A DNA stretch of 64,000 nucleotides from Sorghum bicolor (Eukaryota > Streptophyta > Magnoliopsida > Poales > Poaceae): NCBI RefSeq assembly GCF_000003195.3, contig NC_012872.2:930001-994000 (forward strand), given 5' to 3'. Positions 11,396 through 23,313 of this stretch are shown piece after piece (position 1 is the stretch's first letter; every line of letters begins with the position of its first letter). The position numbers and the translations under genes are program-made. The notes beneath the pieces were generated by a model. The model had not been told where the DNA came from, searched no databases, and worked only from the letters and a program-made list of their open reading frames with translations.

Positions 11396-11446
<51 letters not shown>
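11145..11446. repeat. (TA)n microsatellite interrupted by a MITE
   Basis: TA repeats at 11145-11162 and 11399-11446 flank the element at 11168-11396. Together they look like one microsatellite split by an insertion. Confidence 0.8.
11168..11396. mobile_element. MITE inserted in a (TA)n tract
   Basis: The 229-bp element has about 40-bp imperfect terminal inverted repeats: the left end begins GCGCTATTCTACACCCTA, the right end reads inward GTGCTATTCTTCACCCTA. Each TIR contains its own small inverted repeat (GTGTAGAATA..TATTCTACAC). There is no coding capacity. Insertion into TA microsatellites resembles the rice Micron family; identity with Micron is not claimed. Confidence 0.75.
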
Positions 11447-11451
<5 letters not shown>

Positions 11452-12704
11452 CATTAAGAAGATTTTTAGTTCTTAGACAATCATTAAGTAATAGCCAAAA
11501 GAAAACATTGTGTAATTTGCTAGTGCAACTATATCTTGTGAAATAAAGCCAATCCTTTGTAGGTTACTGCTAGTATCTTACTAATTCGTCTTGCTATATA
11601 CTTCACCTAGTTATACTACACTTAGGGCCTCTTTGGAACGTAGCATTCTCAAACCACGAGATTAGAGAAAATGCGGAGTTTGGGTTGCATGGAACTTATA
11701 ACTCTATACAAATTCAAATTGCAGAAAAGTTTCTGTTGTGGCCTTTGGAAGCATGCAACACATGAATTCCAACAGAGATAAAAGAAAATTTCCGCAAGGT
11801 CCAAACTAATACTAGTTTTCCTCTAAAGTTACTATGGTTCCATATGTTTCTTAAAAAAACTATGGTTCCGTACATCCAAAAAGTAATCCAAATGAATTTC
11901 ATAGAGAGTTTAGTCCTTTATTCTAAAGGGCATATAGGAATTTTTCCTAGCGAGAATTAGGATACCAATGCCTTTGCTTCATTGTAAAGAGGATCTTATT
12001 AGTGTCAACCATATCAATAACTTTACTAGATAACCAGCTAATAGCTATAGCTAGATTAATATCTCACGTGGCATGAGAAAAGCATTGCTGGGATTATTAT
12101 TATGTAGATTAGATGTATAGACCGATGAATGCATATGAATCATCATCGATCGTCACTCGTCAGAGAGACAGAGACAGAAAGTGACTGTGAACTCGTACGT
12201 GGTGCACCATCCACTCCCCTTTGTTGTAGTAGGTACGCGTAGTACATGAGACCCTAGTGCATGCACATACATAGATATGATCGAACCTCGTCAGAGCATA
12301 CTATTGACCAATCTCGTTCAATATATGCATCGGTACATAGAACCAATCACGCCTGACGCAACACCTACATGTCTTGTCGTGCAAAATGCACATGAGCAAT
12401 AGCCAAAAGAAAACATGTGTTTGTACTAAGTAACTCCATATATAATTTGCATGTGCAACCATCTTGTGAAACAACTTAAGCCAATCCTTTGTAGGTTACT
12501 GCTAGTCTATACTACACTTAGGGTCTCTTTGAAATGTAGGATTCTAAAAATACGAGAATAGAGAAAGCGCAGGGTTTGAGTTTTCTTTTCTCAAATACAC
12601 AAGAGTGTTATGTATCATTGTATTAAGATAGAAGAGTTTAGAAACAAGCGTGGACGATGAACCAACCACCAGCCATGAAAAGACTAGAATTACTCGGGGC
12701 CTAA

Positions 12705-12989
12705 GAGCATCCCCAAGAGATTTTATATATTCGTCCTAAATGACAGGAATAACAATTTTGGTGAAAAACTACCCTCCAACAGCTTCTCTAAATGGTCATC
12801 CAAATATAGCCATTGTCTATTCTGGGTTTTCGTTAGCCAAATATAGAAGACGAGAATGACTCTCTAGAGTGCGCATAAGATTTAGCAAAATTGTTGGAAA
12901 GTAAAAAATATAGAAAGCGATTTTTATGCAAATGGCTCTCTAAATGATGATTTAGAGAGAGAGATTTAGAAAGGCTCTTGGAGATGCTC
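12705..12989. mobile_element. MITE with GAGCATCC/GGAGATGCTC ends
   Basis: Terminal inverted repeats GAGCATCCCCAAGAG and CTCTTGGAGATGCTC bound 285 bp of AT-rich non-coding DNA. The ends are of the PIF/Harbinger-like type common in grasses; the flanking TAA and TGA are only an imperfect target duplication. Confidence 0.7.
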
Positions 12990-12992
12990 TGA

Positions 12993-13258
12993 TCTATATC
13001 TCTTATAAAGATAAACCCCACTAGCTATTTATCTTGCTATGCAAGATGTCCACATCAGCATCCACTAAACACATCCATCTAACAAATGTCATTATGTCTT
13101 CATTCAAGCTATTCACATTAGCAAAACCACATCATTTATTAATATACATTGCTACATTACCAACATCATATATATACATCTCCTGATTCTTAGTGATTAA
13201 CACTCTAACTTATTTATATTCCTTCTTCATACCCGTGGCAATGCGCGGGGAGTCCTAC
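12993..13258 (+). mobile_element. Short Helitron-like element (degenerate)
   Basis: The start TCTATATCTCTTATAAAG follows an A. The end has a hairpin-like CCCGTGGCAATGCGCGGG and CTAC followed by T. This fits a Helitron inserted between A and T, but the terminus is CTAC instead of CTRR and the hairpin is imperfect. Confidence 0.4.
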
Positions 13259-13772
13259 TGCTTCGGCTTGTATCCCTTGATCGCCTTCGACCTTGATGTA
13301 TCATGGGTAGCAAATCTTGCGCCACATCAAGCTTCAATCTTGAAAGTATCTCACATTCCTCTCTTTTCATAGGTGCCATGACACTTGTTTCCGACAGGGG
13401 TTTCCTTGATCATTGCACTAGTTTCCTTGATCATTGCGGGGTTTGAGTTGCATGCAACTTACAATCTTACAGGAATTCAGATTGTAGGAAAGTTTCCATT
13501 GTGGCCTTTGGATGCAACACATGAAAAATACATGAACTGCAACAAGAGATAAAGGAAAACTTTGACATGGTCCAAACTAATACTGGTTTTCTAAATTACT
13601 ATGATTACATACATCCAAAGGAAGTTTAGTCCTATTGTTCTAAAGGGCATATATATATAGGAAATTTTTCTAGAGAATCAAGATTCCCATGCCTTTTTCC
13701 TTCGTTGTAAAGAGGATCTTATTACCGCCAACCATATATCAATATATATAAATATATAATTCTACTATAGAC

Positions 13773-13972
13773 ACGCAACACCGGCAACGCGCGCGACTGG
13801 TGTCCATGAGATCCAGGATGAGGCGGATTCTTGGTGCAGGGCCGGGTACAAGCACATGGCGTCGCTCATGGCGAGGATATGAGCCTTGGTCGCAAAATGT
13901 CGGTAACCGCAAAAACTCTATTCTGTTTAATGAAAAATGCGCCTACTAGGCGTGATAAAAAAAAACTACTAG
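13773..13972 (+). mobile_element. Short non-LTR retroelement insertion (SINE or 5'-truncated LINE)
   Basis: About 200 bp are absent from the other unit of the tandem duplication. The insert ends in AATGAAAAATGCGCC.. and an A-rich tail (about 13956-13965), with TACTATAGAC before and TACTAGAC after as a near-perfect target duplication. Confidence 0.55.
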
Positions 13973-16340
13973 TACTAGACAACGAGCTACTATAGATAGC
14001 TAGATTAATTAATATCTCGCGTGGCATCGAGTGAACTAGCATTGGTAAGATTATTATTATACAGATTAGATATATAGACCGATGAATGCCTATGGATCAT
14101 CTCATGAATCGTCAGAGACAGAAAGTGACTATACTGTGAACTCGTACGTGGTGCACCATCCTCTCCTCCCTGCTGTAGTATAGTATAGGTAGTACATGAG
14201 ACCGGCCTAGTGCATGCACATACTATAGTACATATACGTAGATATGATCGAACCTCGTCAGAACGTACTATTGGACCGATCGATCTCATTCAATTCTGGC
14301 AATTGCAAGGGTACGTAGAAGCAATCATGCCTGACGCAGCACCTACGAACAACTGTATCGTCCCAGGGCCACCAGCGCTCTCCACAGCTCGTGCCGCGGA
14401 AAGCAATGCATATGGAGTACGATGGACCAAAAAGTCATTGCAACAGGATCCACCACTAGCTATAGCAGCATATATCATCGCGTCCATGCATACGTCCGAT
14501 CGCACGGCCGGCCGGCCCAATCGGGACCATATGCATGCATGATCCTCTCCTCTCCTGTCGTCCTGCGTTATCACCCTAGCTAGCATTTGCTGCAATTGAT
14601 GATTCATCATGCATGGGGGTCAAGCTAGCTAGGGCTAGCGGAAGACGAGCCTGCAGGGCCAGGTCCAGGTCCATCCATGCCATGCATGGTGATGATCGAT
14701 GGATGGATATGATGGATATATTCCTGAGACGAAGCTGTGCTCGCTAGCTTCGATCGTCTCCATGAGACGCCAAGCGCAAGGTTCCCGCTCGCACCGCCGC
14801 ACCAATGGCCTTTTTCTTTAATTTGCATGCACCCATGGTTTACGACATTAGTGCCTTTACTGTGCGTGCCCTGCTGCCGGCCGCATGCATATGATTCGAT
14901 CAGGTTGTTATCGCTTATGATCAGTAGTAGCTTTAACTTGTGCCCGATTCTCTCCAGCTGCTGCTGTGTATGTGTGGTGCCTGCTGGATGCATATGCTAC
15001 ATGTTCATGTCATCATATATATGTTTATAGTTTATACACTACCTGACAAAGATTCAGAGAAATTTCAGTATCGTGCTTGGGGATACACGAATATGATAGA
15101 TGGGTTCGTTGTTTCTCAGAGACGACAGACATCAGACAGCGAGAGAAATATAGCTACGCATGCATGCACTTTGTGCACCGGATGCGCATGTATATATGGA
15201 TCCTCTGATGACAGCAGGCAGGTCAACAACTAACTCTGACGAGAAAATTGCAACAGGACAGCTATGCACATACAACTGCAGGGCCGATCAGTCAGTAGTG
15301 CGAAAATAAGACAAGCATTATACAACAAATCAAGCTCGAGGAAAGCTGAAGCAAGTGAATATATATATGTATCATCAGCATGATCTATCGGCATATATAC
15401 ATCGTCGTTATTATTGCTGCAAGAAGAGAGCAGCTAGCAAACAGAGATGACCTGTCATTGTCAGTGTATATAAATATGGAATATGGTTCATACGACATGG
15501 CCGCCGCTCCTGCCAGCCTTCAGCATGATCTGTGACCTTCTACCTTTTTTTTAAGAAAAAAGGCCTTTAACCTTGACAACCAGCAAGAGTGGTACGTTCA
15601 GCGGTTCAGCCTTTGCGACCGGCTTCTAGCTATAGCGTTTTCTTCTTGTTTGCGACTTGTTTGGAAATGAAAGGAGACTCTGCATACATGCTTTCGGCCC
15701 TGCTGCATGATTCAGGTCGTTATGGACTGGAGTATGGCTTTCTGTCAGTTATCATCACAGAGTAGCTTTTGACTTCTGAAAGAGTCGATATATATGCTGA
15801 TTCATACGTATATATGAACCATCAAAGATTCAGGATGGGCTGATGCTCAGTTCAGTGCGTTGTGCTCTGGATTAATGAATCACTGAGAGAATTCAGCAAT
15901 TGATCGATCGAAAGAACAAATACGAGACAGACATGCGCAACAAGTCAAGATGGAAGCGCTCAAAGCTCACTGATCATAATTAAGACAACACTCGATGCAC
16001 CATTTCATTATATAGCATCACACTTAAAAAGAAACATTCATCTTTGGTGTCATCAAGCAATCAATGCGGCCTCCTGCATGCCTGCTACTGCTAGCCCAGA
16101 TCCATTCTAGTGAACGTTTATTAGAAACTAATTCAGCGAACGATCTCAGCGTCTTCCACTCCGTTGACGTCCCACTGACATCATCTTAAAATTGTAAATC
16201 ATTTATTTTAAATTGTTATAACTTCCAAACAGCTTATCCAATTTCCATTCTGTTTGCACCAATATTTCGAAGATTTTTTTAAAGGCTCGAGGAAAGCTAG
16301 ATCTCACTTACATATATCATGCTGAAGGCTGGCAGGAGTA

Positions 16341-16413
16341 TACGTAAAAAAAATCTTCGAAATATATGTAACTAGATCTCACTTACATATATTTCGAAGA
16401 TTTTTTTTACGTA
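16341..16413. repeat. Perfect 31-bp inverted repeat with an 11-nt loop
   Basis: The arms 16341-16371 and 16383-16413 are exact reverse complements, beginning TACGTAAAAAAAATCTTCGA, with the loop CTAGATCTCAC. Transcribed, this would form a long uninterrupted hairpin. Confidence 0.9.
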
Positions 16414-16911
16414 GAAATTTATATGTGTTAAATTATAATAACATATAACATTACAACTTATGCACATAAATTGTATTGATTAACTTATATACACAAGTTA
16501 TATGGAATAACTTGTGTACACAAGTTAGATTTCATGACTTTTTATGTTTGTAAGTTTTGATATAAGTTATAAGTTAATTTGTTCCTTTGTATGTTAATAA
16601 CTTTTGTGTTTGCAAGTTTTGTCATAAGGTATAACTTAGTTCATTCCTTTGTGTTTAATAACTTTTTATAAATAAAATGTGTTTTATAACTCTTGTGTTT
16701 TCAAGGTTTCGTATAAGTTTTAAGTTATACATTATAAGTTATATATTCTAAGTTATACTTTCTAAGTTATATCTGATTATTTGGTACATATAAGCTATTA
16801 CATGTAAATGGTGTGTTCTAACTTATATGTTCTAAATTATATATCCTAAGTTAGTACATATAAGTTATTTATAGAACAAAATTCTTCGAAACATATGTAA
16901 GTGGGGTCTAG
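16372..16911. mobile_element. AT-rich element with about 34-bp terminal inverted repeats
   Basis: The left end CTAGATCTCACTTACATATA.. matches the inverted right end (reading in from 16911) CTAGACCCCACTTACATATG... The interior is non-coding and dominated by repeats of the word TAAGTTATA on both strands. No target duplication was found. Superfamily unknown. Confidence 0.55.
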
Positions 16912-18568
16912 TTTTATTCGTCTCATCGTGTAGAACACACTAGTGTCATCGAAATTAAAAATGGACACACGTTTTTAAGTTATAGCATTTAAAAAAATGG
17001 TTTTTATAGGTTATGTCAATGCTGACATTATAGCCAGAGAAAGAGAACGAAGCGAGAGAGACAATGGAGTTATGTCAGTGCTGTCAGAAATTGACCGTTG
17101 CTTTTGTTTCCATTAAACATTCGTGAAATAGTGGCGTCGTACTGCTAGTCTGCAGCACCGCCCTCCGTGTCTCAGCTATGGCCTCCGGGACAACCAGTGG
17201 TGATACACTGCAACTGATGCTATTGCTTTATGCTTATACCAAGCCTATTTTAATGAAAAAAAGCCCAAATCACTCTCTCAAACTTTGGTCTATATCCAGA
17301 TAATATAACCCCCAAACTAAGGTTTGATTCAATTTATTACTCCTAATTATTTCAGTTGTTTCTCTTAAAAATTAAAAAGCTATTCAGTTGTTGGCCAGAA
17401 TCCAGAATTACCTCCTCACAATTTTTGGTTCTCCGTACGTACACGATTGTGTTTTAATTTTAGGCCCTGGGAGATGATAGAGAACATCACGTTTTGTGTT
17501 AGAAAATACATTATGAGTTTTTCTTCATTATGTCTTGTACAGTTTTTTTTAATCGATAGTGTTAAATTATTATTAAATTCCTAATCTATCCAAAAAAATG
17601 ATGAAAAAACCAAGATGTATTATTACGTTCTATTACCTTGCTATTTTCAGAACAGGTAATGTTGGATGCTTAGTAACTAGGGAGGTGGCACTTGAAGAAG
17701 AGTTCAAATGTTCCAAATCCTGGCGATTTATTATATATTTTCTTCTACTAGTTCACTACATAAAGGTAAAGACTCCAATTAAGGCAAGGGAACAGGTTGG
17801 GCTGATAGAATGGCTGTCCGCTTCGTCTAGGCCCATTTAAGCCAGCCCAGAGGTAACATATGGTGGATGTCGCGTTACTGACTGGGGCAGGATGGGAGAG
17901 AGGCCCATTAAATTGCATCATCAGTAGTGTTCCTTGTTCATTTTGGTTTGTTTCATACGTTAGAAGACCGATATATATCGAGATTATAAAGTTTGGTGTC
18001 TCATGTATTCTATCTATATCATGCAAATTGATTCATCTCTACATGCCGTCATCCTCTATTGATTAACCTCGCCGCACAATGACTACCATCACACACTACA
18101 TACAGTTCGTCAGTGCATGGTGGTGGACCAGTACAATCAATGTTACATAAATGATAGACAACTAAGATAAGGACAATATGATTCTTATATATGTAATGTA
18201 AGAGATTATGTAAACGATGATTTAGAAAGTGAGGTTTATAAAGACTCTAGGAGATACTATCGCTGTAGTTCATGCTGGTTGATTTTTCGGGAAAAGAAAC
18301 GGTACAAGCAGCGACTCTCGTCTATCTAGCTACGTACATGCATGGTCACCGTGTAAATGGACCTTGGATCAAAATCATACACAGTATAAATGATATCATC
18401 CGATCCACATGCAGCCACGTACGCTTCTTGTTGCCGATTGAGTGCCGATCGAGAGCGCACTGCCTAGTGCCTACTGCCTGCTCCACACGTACGGCAGCCA
18501 ATACTGGCCGGAGCTATCAATGCTCATCACAGCTAGCTGCCCGGTTGATTATCCGGCGGCCGGTCTAG

Positions 18569-20676
18569 CTAGGTGTAGGACGTGGTCGTGGCGGCGCGCG
18601 CGGCCTCGAGGTCGGCGGCGTCGGACTGGGCGGTGGAGAGCGCCTGCTGCAGCTTCTTGGTGCCGACGGCGCTGCGCAGGCGGAGCAGCATCTTCTCCCC
18701 GACTAGGGGCTTGCTGCGGCGTCGCTCCGTGATGGCGATGGAGATGTCGTTGGGGAAGAGGTCTCGGTACACCACCGCGTGCAGCAGCGTGGTGAGGAAG
18801 AGCGCGGCGACGGCGAGCGTGGCGGCCGCCGACAGGCCGATGCACATGCACTGCGTGAAGGCGTTCTTGACCTCGGACGAGTATCTGATGGACGCGATGG
18901 CGGCGCTGGTCATCGGGAACGTGTACGCCCACCACGCCAGGGAGAAGCTGAACCCTCTGAACAGGTTGATGCGCACGGCCAGCGACGCGTAGAGGAACAT
19001 GGCGATGAAGTAGGCGACGCGGGAGCCGTAGCCGAAGGCGCCGGTGATCCGCGCCCACGCCAGGCACGCCACGCTGGGCGCCGCCACGAAGAGGAAGAAG
19101 ACCGGGTGCAGGTCCCGGGGCAGCGTCTCGCTCGTCGGCAGCCGCTGGTAGAGCGTCACGAACAGCACGATGTAGTGCGCCAGCCCGACGGAGAAGAAGA
19201 ACATGGGGCCCTCCTTGAGCCCCATGATGCCGCCCAGCAGCGCGCCGACGAAGTTGCCGACGATGGAGAGGTGGTTGGACGGGTTGGCCACCCGGGACAG
19301 GCGCCGCTGCCCGCCGGAGATCCACTGGCCGTAGATCTTGAGCTCCAGGCACACGATGGGCGCCATGAGCACGTACCAGAGCCAGTGCGGGAGCGTGGCC
19401 GCCACCAGGTCCGGCACGCCGATCGCCAGGAACAGGCACGCGATCCACGGCGCGAAGAAGAAGTTGACGCGGATCGGGTGGTAGTACTCGCGCCGCACCG
19501 CCTCGAAGTAGAACACCACCTTGCTGGCGTAGAGCGCGGAGACGGCGAGCATCAGCGCCACGGAGACGCACCACAGCACCAGGTTGATCTTCACGGTGAT
19601 GTGCAGGAACCGCGTCGACGCCGAGATGGCGATCCGCTTCCACAGGATGGCCTGGCTGCTCATGCCCATGCACATGCCGAACGCCGACACCGGGAACCGC
19701 AGCAGGAACGGCCACGTCTTGTCGGACGGCAGGATCAGCTCCTCCGAGGACTGCCACACAACACAACAGCAGCACGGTCAACTACCGATGGAATTGGAGG
19801 AGGATGTCATCGGCAGCTGTACTGTACCCTCAGCTTGTCGAGCTCGGGGCCTTCCAGCGCCGCGAAGAAGCGCTGCACTCTGGGCACGGAGGAGTTGCGG
19901 CGCTCGTTCGCCGCCGCGTCGTCTTCCTCCGCCGTCTCCTCCCCCTGCTGCGGTTGCTGCTGCGCCGGCGGCAGCCTGCTGCTGCCCAGCAGGTGCGTGG
20001 TGATCTGCTTCTCCAGCTTGCCCGACCACGTCTTGAACGAGTCGTAGCTGGTGTCCCTGCTGTCCCTGCGCACCTTGGCCGGCGGCGCCGTCGCCGCCGC
20101 GTACGGCGCCGACGCGCTCCGGCCGAAGTCGTCGTGGCCCATGGCGGCACCGTCAACCTCCGCCGGCGCAGCGGGGATCGGCTGGGACCTGAACACCATC
20201 TTGGTTGGCTGCGCGAGAGCCACGCCCTCAGGGGCCCGCGGCGGCAGCATCATCCGCGGCGGCGCGTCCGTGACGGCGGCGGCGGCGGCGTCCGGCTCCC
20301 GCTGAAGCTCCGCCTCCATCCTGCTGGAGATGTCGAACCCGCCGGTCGGCGACGCCGGCAGGCTGATGGAAACCGGGCGCCCTATGTGGGGCGCGGACGG
20401 CAGGAACGGCGAGTACCCCGGGGACGCGGCCATGTCACCGCCGTGTCGGCTTTCTCCCTCCTACACGCACACCCCACGTCCCCACCGGCACGCAAAGCTG
20501 TTCATGTAGCAGCGGCTTCGAAACAAAGGTGCATGGCGAGTGACACGAGGACTCACCCTGAACACCGGCGGCGGCTCCTGATCGGGGGAGAAGACGCTCG
20601 ACGGGATGCGAACGCCGACGGCGTCTGGGTGCACGAGCGCGGGACGTGGCGGCACCGCGAACTCGTCCGTCTCCAT
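18569..20676 (-). CDS. S-type (slow) anion channel, SLAH2/SLAH3-like
   Basis: Three coding exons, all in phase: 20676-20557, 20460-19828 and 19750-18569, giving 644 residues. The first 251 residues are a hydrophilic cytosolic N-terminus with the family motifs SYDSFKTWSGKLEKQI and RFFAALEGPELDKLR, and Arg-rich Ser sites (RRDS, ERRNSS) of the kind phosphorylated by OST1/CPK kinases in this family. From about 255 there are ten hydrophobic segments with family signatures WPFLLRFPVSAFGMCMG, FYFEAVRREYYHPIRVNFFF, GQWISGGQRRLSRVANPSNH and AWWAYTFPMT. The channel carries nitrate or chloride out of plant cells across the plasma membrane. The wording around DKTWPFLL and REYYHPIR fits SLAH2/3 better than SLAC1. 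The start was chosen at METDEF, just inside a probable 5'-UTR intron acceptor (about 20691). The assignment to SLAH2 or SLAH3 is not resolved. Confidence 0.93.
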
Positions 20677-20882
20677 GAACCTCGAGAAACCTGCAACGCA
20701 GATACGTACAGTGAAACTGTCAGCGGATTCAAACACAAGAAGTCTGCTAGCTCGTTCATCATGGAAGGATCTCTGGTCTCTCGATGAGTAGAGTGACGTT
20801 CTTACGAGCACACGTAGAGCAGCGCGCCATTGTTAGTGCTACTTGTAACTTGTGTTGTGGTCTTGTGAAAGCACACACACGC

Positions 20883-20893
20883 GTATATATAGG
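20883..20893 (-). promoter_or_regulatory. Candidate TATA box of the anion channel gene
   Basis: The minus strand reads CTATATATACGC about 210 bases upstream of the start codon. A leader exon, a donor GTAAGA near 20806 and an acceptor near 20691 would give a 5'-UTR intron of about 115 bases. Confidence 0.5.
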
Positions 20894-21589
20894 TGTTGGA
20901 GGGAAGCATGGTGCAGACTGCAGAGAGAGGTAGCTAGACGGTGGCAGCAGAATGAATGCCAACGCATCAGGAACCGTCCATATGTGTGGCGCCGGTGCAG
21001 CCGTGCAGGGCCTTCCCCGGCAAATCTCCAGACTTGTGGCTCGCAGCTTCCGGTCTGCAAGTATGGCGATTGTTTGGCACAGATGGCATGGAACATTTCC
21101 TGGGCTGCAGGCAACCTGAGGAGACCTGGCATCTAGTTCTGCCAGCAGCTGCTGGGCCGGGGGAAGAGAACAGACAGGCAGGCAGGCAGAGAGATACTGC
21201 ATTCTGCAATGCCTTTGAGTTTGTGCAATGACTGGGCTAGTTGATAGGACGAGCGTCATATCAGGAACTTATTGCTTGCCTTATCGTTCTCCCAAGTTCT
21301 GAAAACTTGTAGTCGGTTTTCATTCAACTTTTCAATCAGTCTTCTTCACAAGGCTGCACAACTCATCAAATTGCATCCGAATTCTAGTTCTTTTTTTTTT
21401 AATGAAATGAATGTTGGTTCTGGCATCTTCTGGACCCATATATACTACTACTACTAGCCCATATAGTGAGATGACAAGGTGAGGACCAGTCGCTAGGATT
21501 TGTTTTATTAATGGACAAACAATGGTGTTTCAGGCTTTCAGAGTTGTGTTGTGGCATAGCATGCTTTGCTGCCAGGACCCAGGTATAGT

Positions 21590-21737
21590 GATTAGGAGGT
21601 GCAAATGCACCATCTTAAAAAGAAATCTAAACAGTGGTCATAACTGAAATTTTCACCATATATACACCCTCTACGACACAAGCAGATGATACTCCCACAA
21701 GGCGAGCGCTTCCCTCTCAAAGTCGCTCTAGCTTCGC
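21590..21737. mobile_element. hAT-like MITE relic
   Basis: The segment GTGCAAATGCACC... through CGCTCTAGCTTCGCCACCGG is a diverged copy of the complete element at 61868-62034. The right end is clear; the left end is eroded. Confidence 0.5.
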
Positions 21738-21839
21738 CACCGGCAAGGACCACAAGCAGCCAAGAACCAAAGAGAAAACAAGACAGCTGATGAACCAACT
21801 GAAACTGTTGCGTTCAGCATCTCCCCAAAAGGTCCTATT

Positions 21840-22480
21840 TCCTTAACTGAAATATGTGAGCAGGGCCCTGCACCAGCTTTCTGAACTGAAAGCGAACGGA
21901 TAGCAATCGCAGCACACGACGATGTTAGGGTTCTGGCTGACTGAACCACGGCACTTGGCGTGGCTGCTGCCAGTGCCAGGCAATTTCAGGTGGCAAGCTG
22001 AACGGCCGACCTCCTGATCCCGAGAACCTGCCAGGTTTCTTTCGGCACCCGATATTCCGATCCCGCGGTGGCCGGTGGGGTTTCGTCTCGACCGACGCAA
22101 TGAAGGCCACGGCGCGGCTGCCCCCGATCCGGTCCGATGCGGAGGAAGATGATCTGAGAGGGAGCAAAGGCGATGGGCGGGCGGATCGTACCTGAAACAT
22201 GCGTTCAGAAGGGGCGAACGAACGGCAGGGCGGCGATCGATGGCGGTGGCCGGCGGCGACGGCGACGGCGAGGGCGTTCACCGGTAGGGAGGTAGCGGAT
22301 AGGGCTGGGAACGGTCGGCGGCGGCGGCGATCGTGGATTTGGGCGGTACGGTGGCAAGCGGGGGCTCTGGACGACCAAGGTGGCTGGACGAGGTCCTGTG
22401 TGTCGCTGCGAGTGGGGTCGGCATTGGGGGAGCGCACGTGTCATCATGGGAAGGGACCATCAATTGGGTGTCCGTAACCG
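21840..22480. other. GC-rich island without a convincing gene
   Basis: About 22050-22460 is GC-rich and CpG-rich, with several overlapping open frames on both strands and no recognisable product. A CAG/GTACGATCC donor-like site lies on the minus strand at about 22190. It could be a distal leader exon of the anion channel gene or a non-coding transcript; I cannot tell. Confidence 0.35.
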
Positions 22481-22786
22481 TACGCAGAAGTACAGAAGTA
22501 CGGGTCCATGACATGCTGGGACCACAGTGTGGAAAACTGGAAACACAAATTCGTATTCTTTTTTTTTTGGTAATTTCAAAAGAATATATTTTCTTTCAGT
22601 TACCCTATATTTCAGATGTTTGATTTTTCTTTTGTTGTTGGTCGCATTCGGATAATAGGTAATTTTGCTATTGCTTAAAATATAAATTATATCTTATGAG
22701 TTGTCATTTGTAATTGTACTGGTTAGTTGTTTAAGATTGTTACCTGAAATCATTTAGAAATTCGGGCATATAGAATATAAAATTTA

Positions 22787-23048
22787 GGTCTTATTTGGAT
22801 GTTATAGTATTAAAAAACTATAGTATCTAGAACCATTGATGTGTAAAACCGTGGTCTAGAAAAAATAGGTCAAAATTGGAGTTTTTAAAATCAAAAAAGA
22901 CTACAGTTTTCAGCAATACCATGGTATTCAAAACCACAAATTTTGTTGCACCAAATGCAAACACTTCATGACACTCTAAACCAAAGTATTTCACAAAATC
23001 ATAGTATTTTTCCTAAGACTCAAAAAGGTATTTCTATCAAACAGGGCC
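22787..23048. mobile_element. MITE, GGTCTTATTTGGATG ends
   Basis: The left end GGTCTTATTTGGATG matches the inverted right end GGCCCTGTTTGATAG imperfectly. The interior is AT-rich with many CATGGTATT/AATACCATG words. The target duplication is unclear. Confidence 0.55.
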
Positions 23049-23076
23049 ATAGTATCTCTCTCTCTCTAATGCTTTA

Positions 23077-23313
23077 GAGGGTGTTTGGTTAGGGTTGGTA
23101 AAATTTAACAGGTACTGTAATATTTTCGTTTTATTTGAAAATTATTGTCAAATTATAGACTAATTATGCTTAAAAGATTCGTCTCGCAAATTATTCTCTA
23201 GCAGACTAGCTGTGTTTTTAGTTTCGTAAATAGTCTAAATTTAATACTCCATGCATTGTCCAAATATTTAATACGACAGACGGTAAAGTTACCAGATGAA
23301 ACCAAACACCGCC
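23077..23313. mobile_element. Tourist-like MITE
   Basis: Ends GAGGGTGTTTGGTT and (inverted) GGCGGTGTTTGGTT, flanked on both sides by TTA. The interior contains AAAAGATTCGTCTCGC, shared with the GGCCTTGTTTAG family below. Confidence 0.8.

Larger units (their letters stand above)
12583..13438. mobile_element. Composite insertion flanked by an 11-bp direct repeat
   Basis: GGGTTTGAGTT occurs at 12572-12582 and 13439-13449 and is single in unit 1 of the duplication, so this block was inserted. Its left end, read on the minus strand, resembles the 3' tail of a plant L1-type LINE ending in an A-rich stretch. It contains a MITE and a Helitron-like piece. The rest is not recognised. Confidence 0.5.
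11055..14360. repeat. Diverged tandem duplication, two units
   Basis: Unit 1 (about 11055-12378) and unit 2 (about 12379-14360) each begin GTGCAAAATGCACAT. They share AATAGCCAAAAGAAAACAT, CCAATCCTTTGTAGGTTACT, TGCAACACATGAA.., GAACTCGTACGTGGTGCACC and GATATGATCGAACCTCGTCA in the same order. Unit 2 is longer because it took later insertions at about 12583-13438 and 13773-13972, while unit 1 carries the MITE at 11168. No reading frame is conserved between units, so this is non-coding. Confidence 0.8.
14361..18500. other. Gene-free intergenic region
   Basis: No open frame here shows a recognisable protein or codon structure. It contains microsatellite-like TATA and ATGCATGC runs, the fragment patchwork and AT-rich inverted-repeat element near 16.3-16.9 kb, and otherwise unremarkable AT-rich DNA. 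Confidence 0.6.

Noticed and set aside
15370..15530. CAGCATGATCT words resembling the 3' half of miR167
   Set aside because: Only 11-12 bases match, the rest differs, and no foldback of precursor size surrounds either word.
17598..17840. 80-codon open frame on the + strand
   Set aside because: Low-complexity hydrophobic translation in AT-rich DNA with no supporting signal.
18779..20047. 422-codon open frame on the + strand
   Set aside because: It is the antisense of the GC-rich anion channel exons; the Arg/Gly/His-rich translation has no domain and the minus-strand gene explains the openness.
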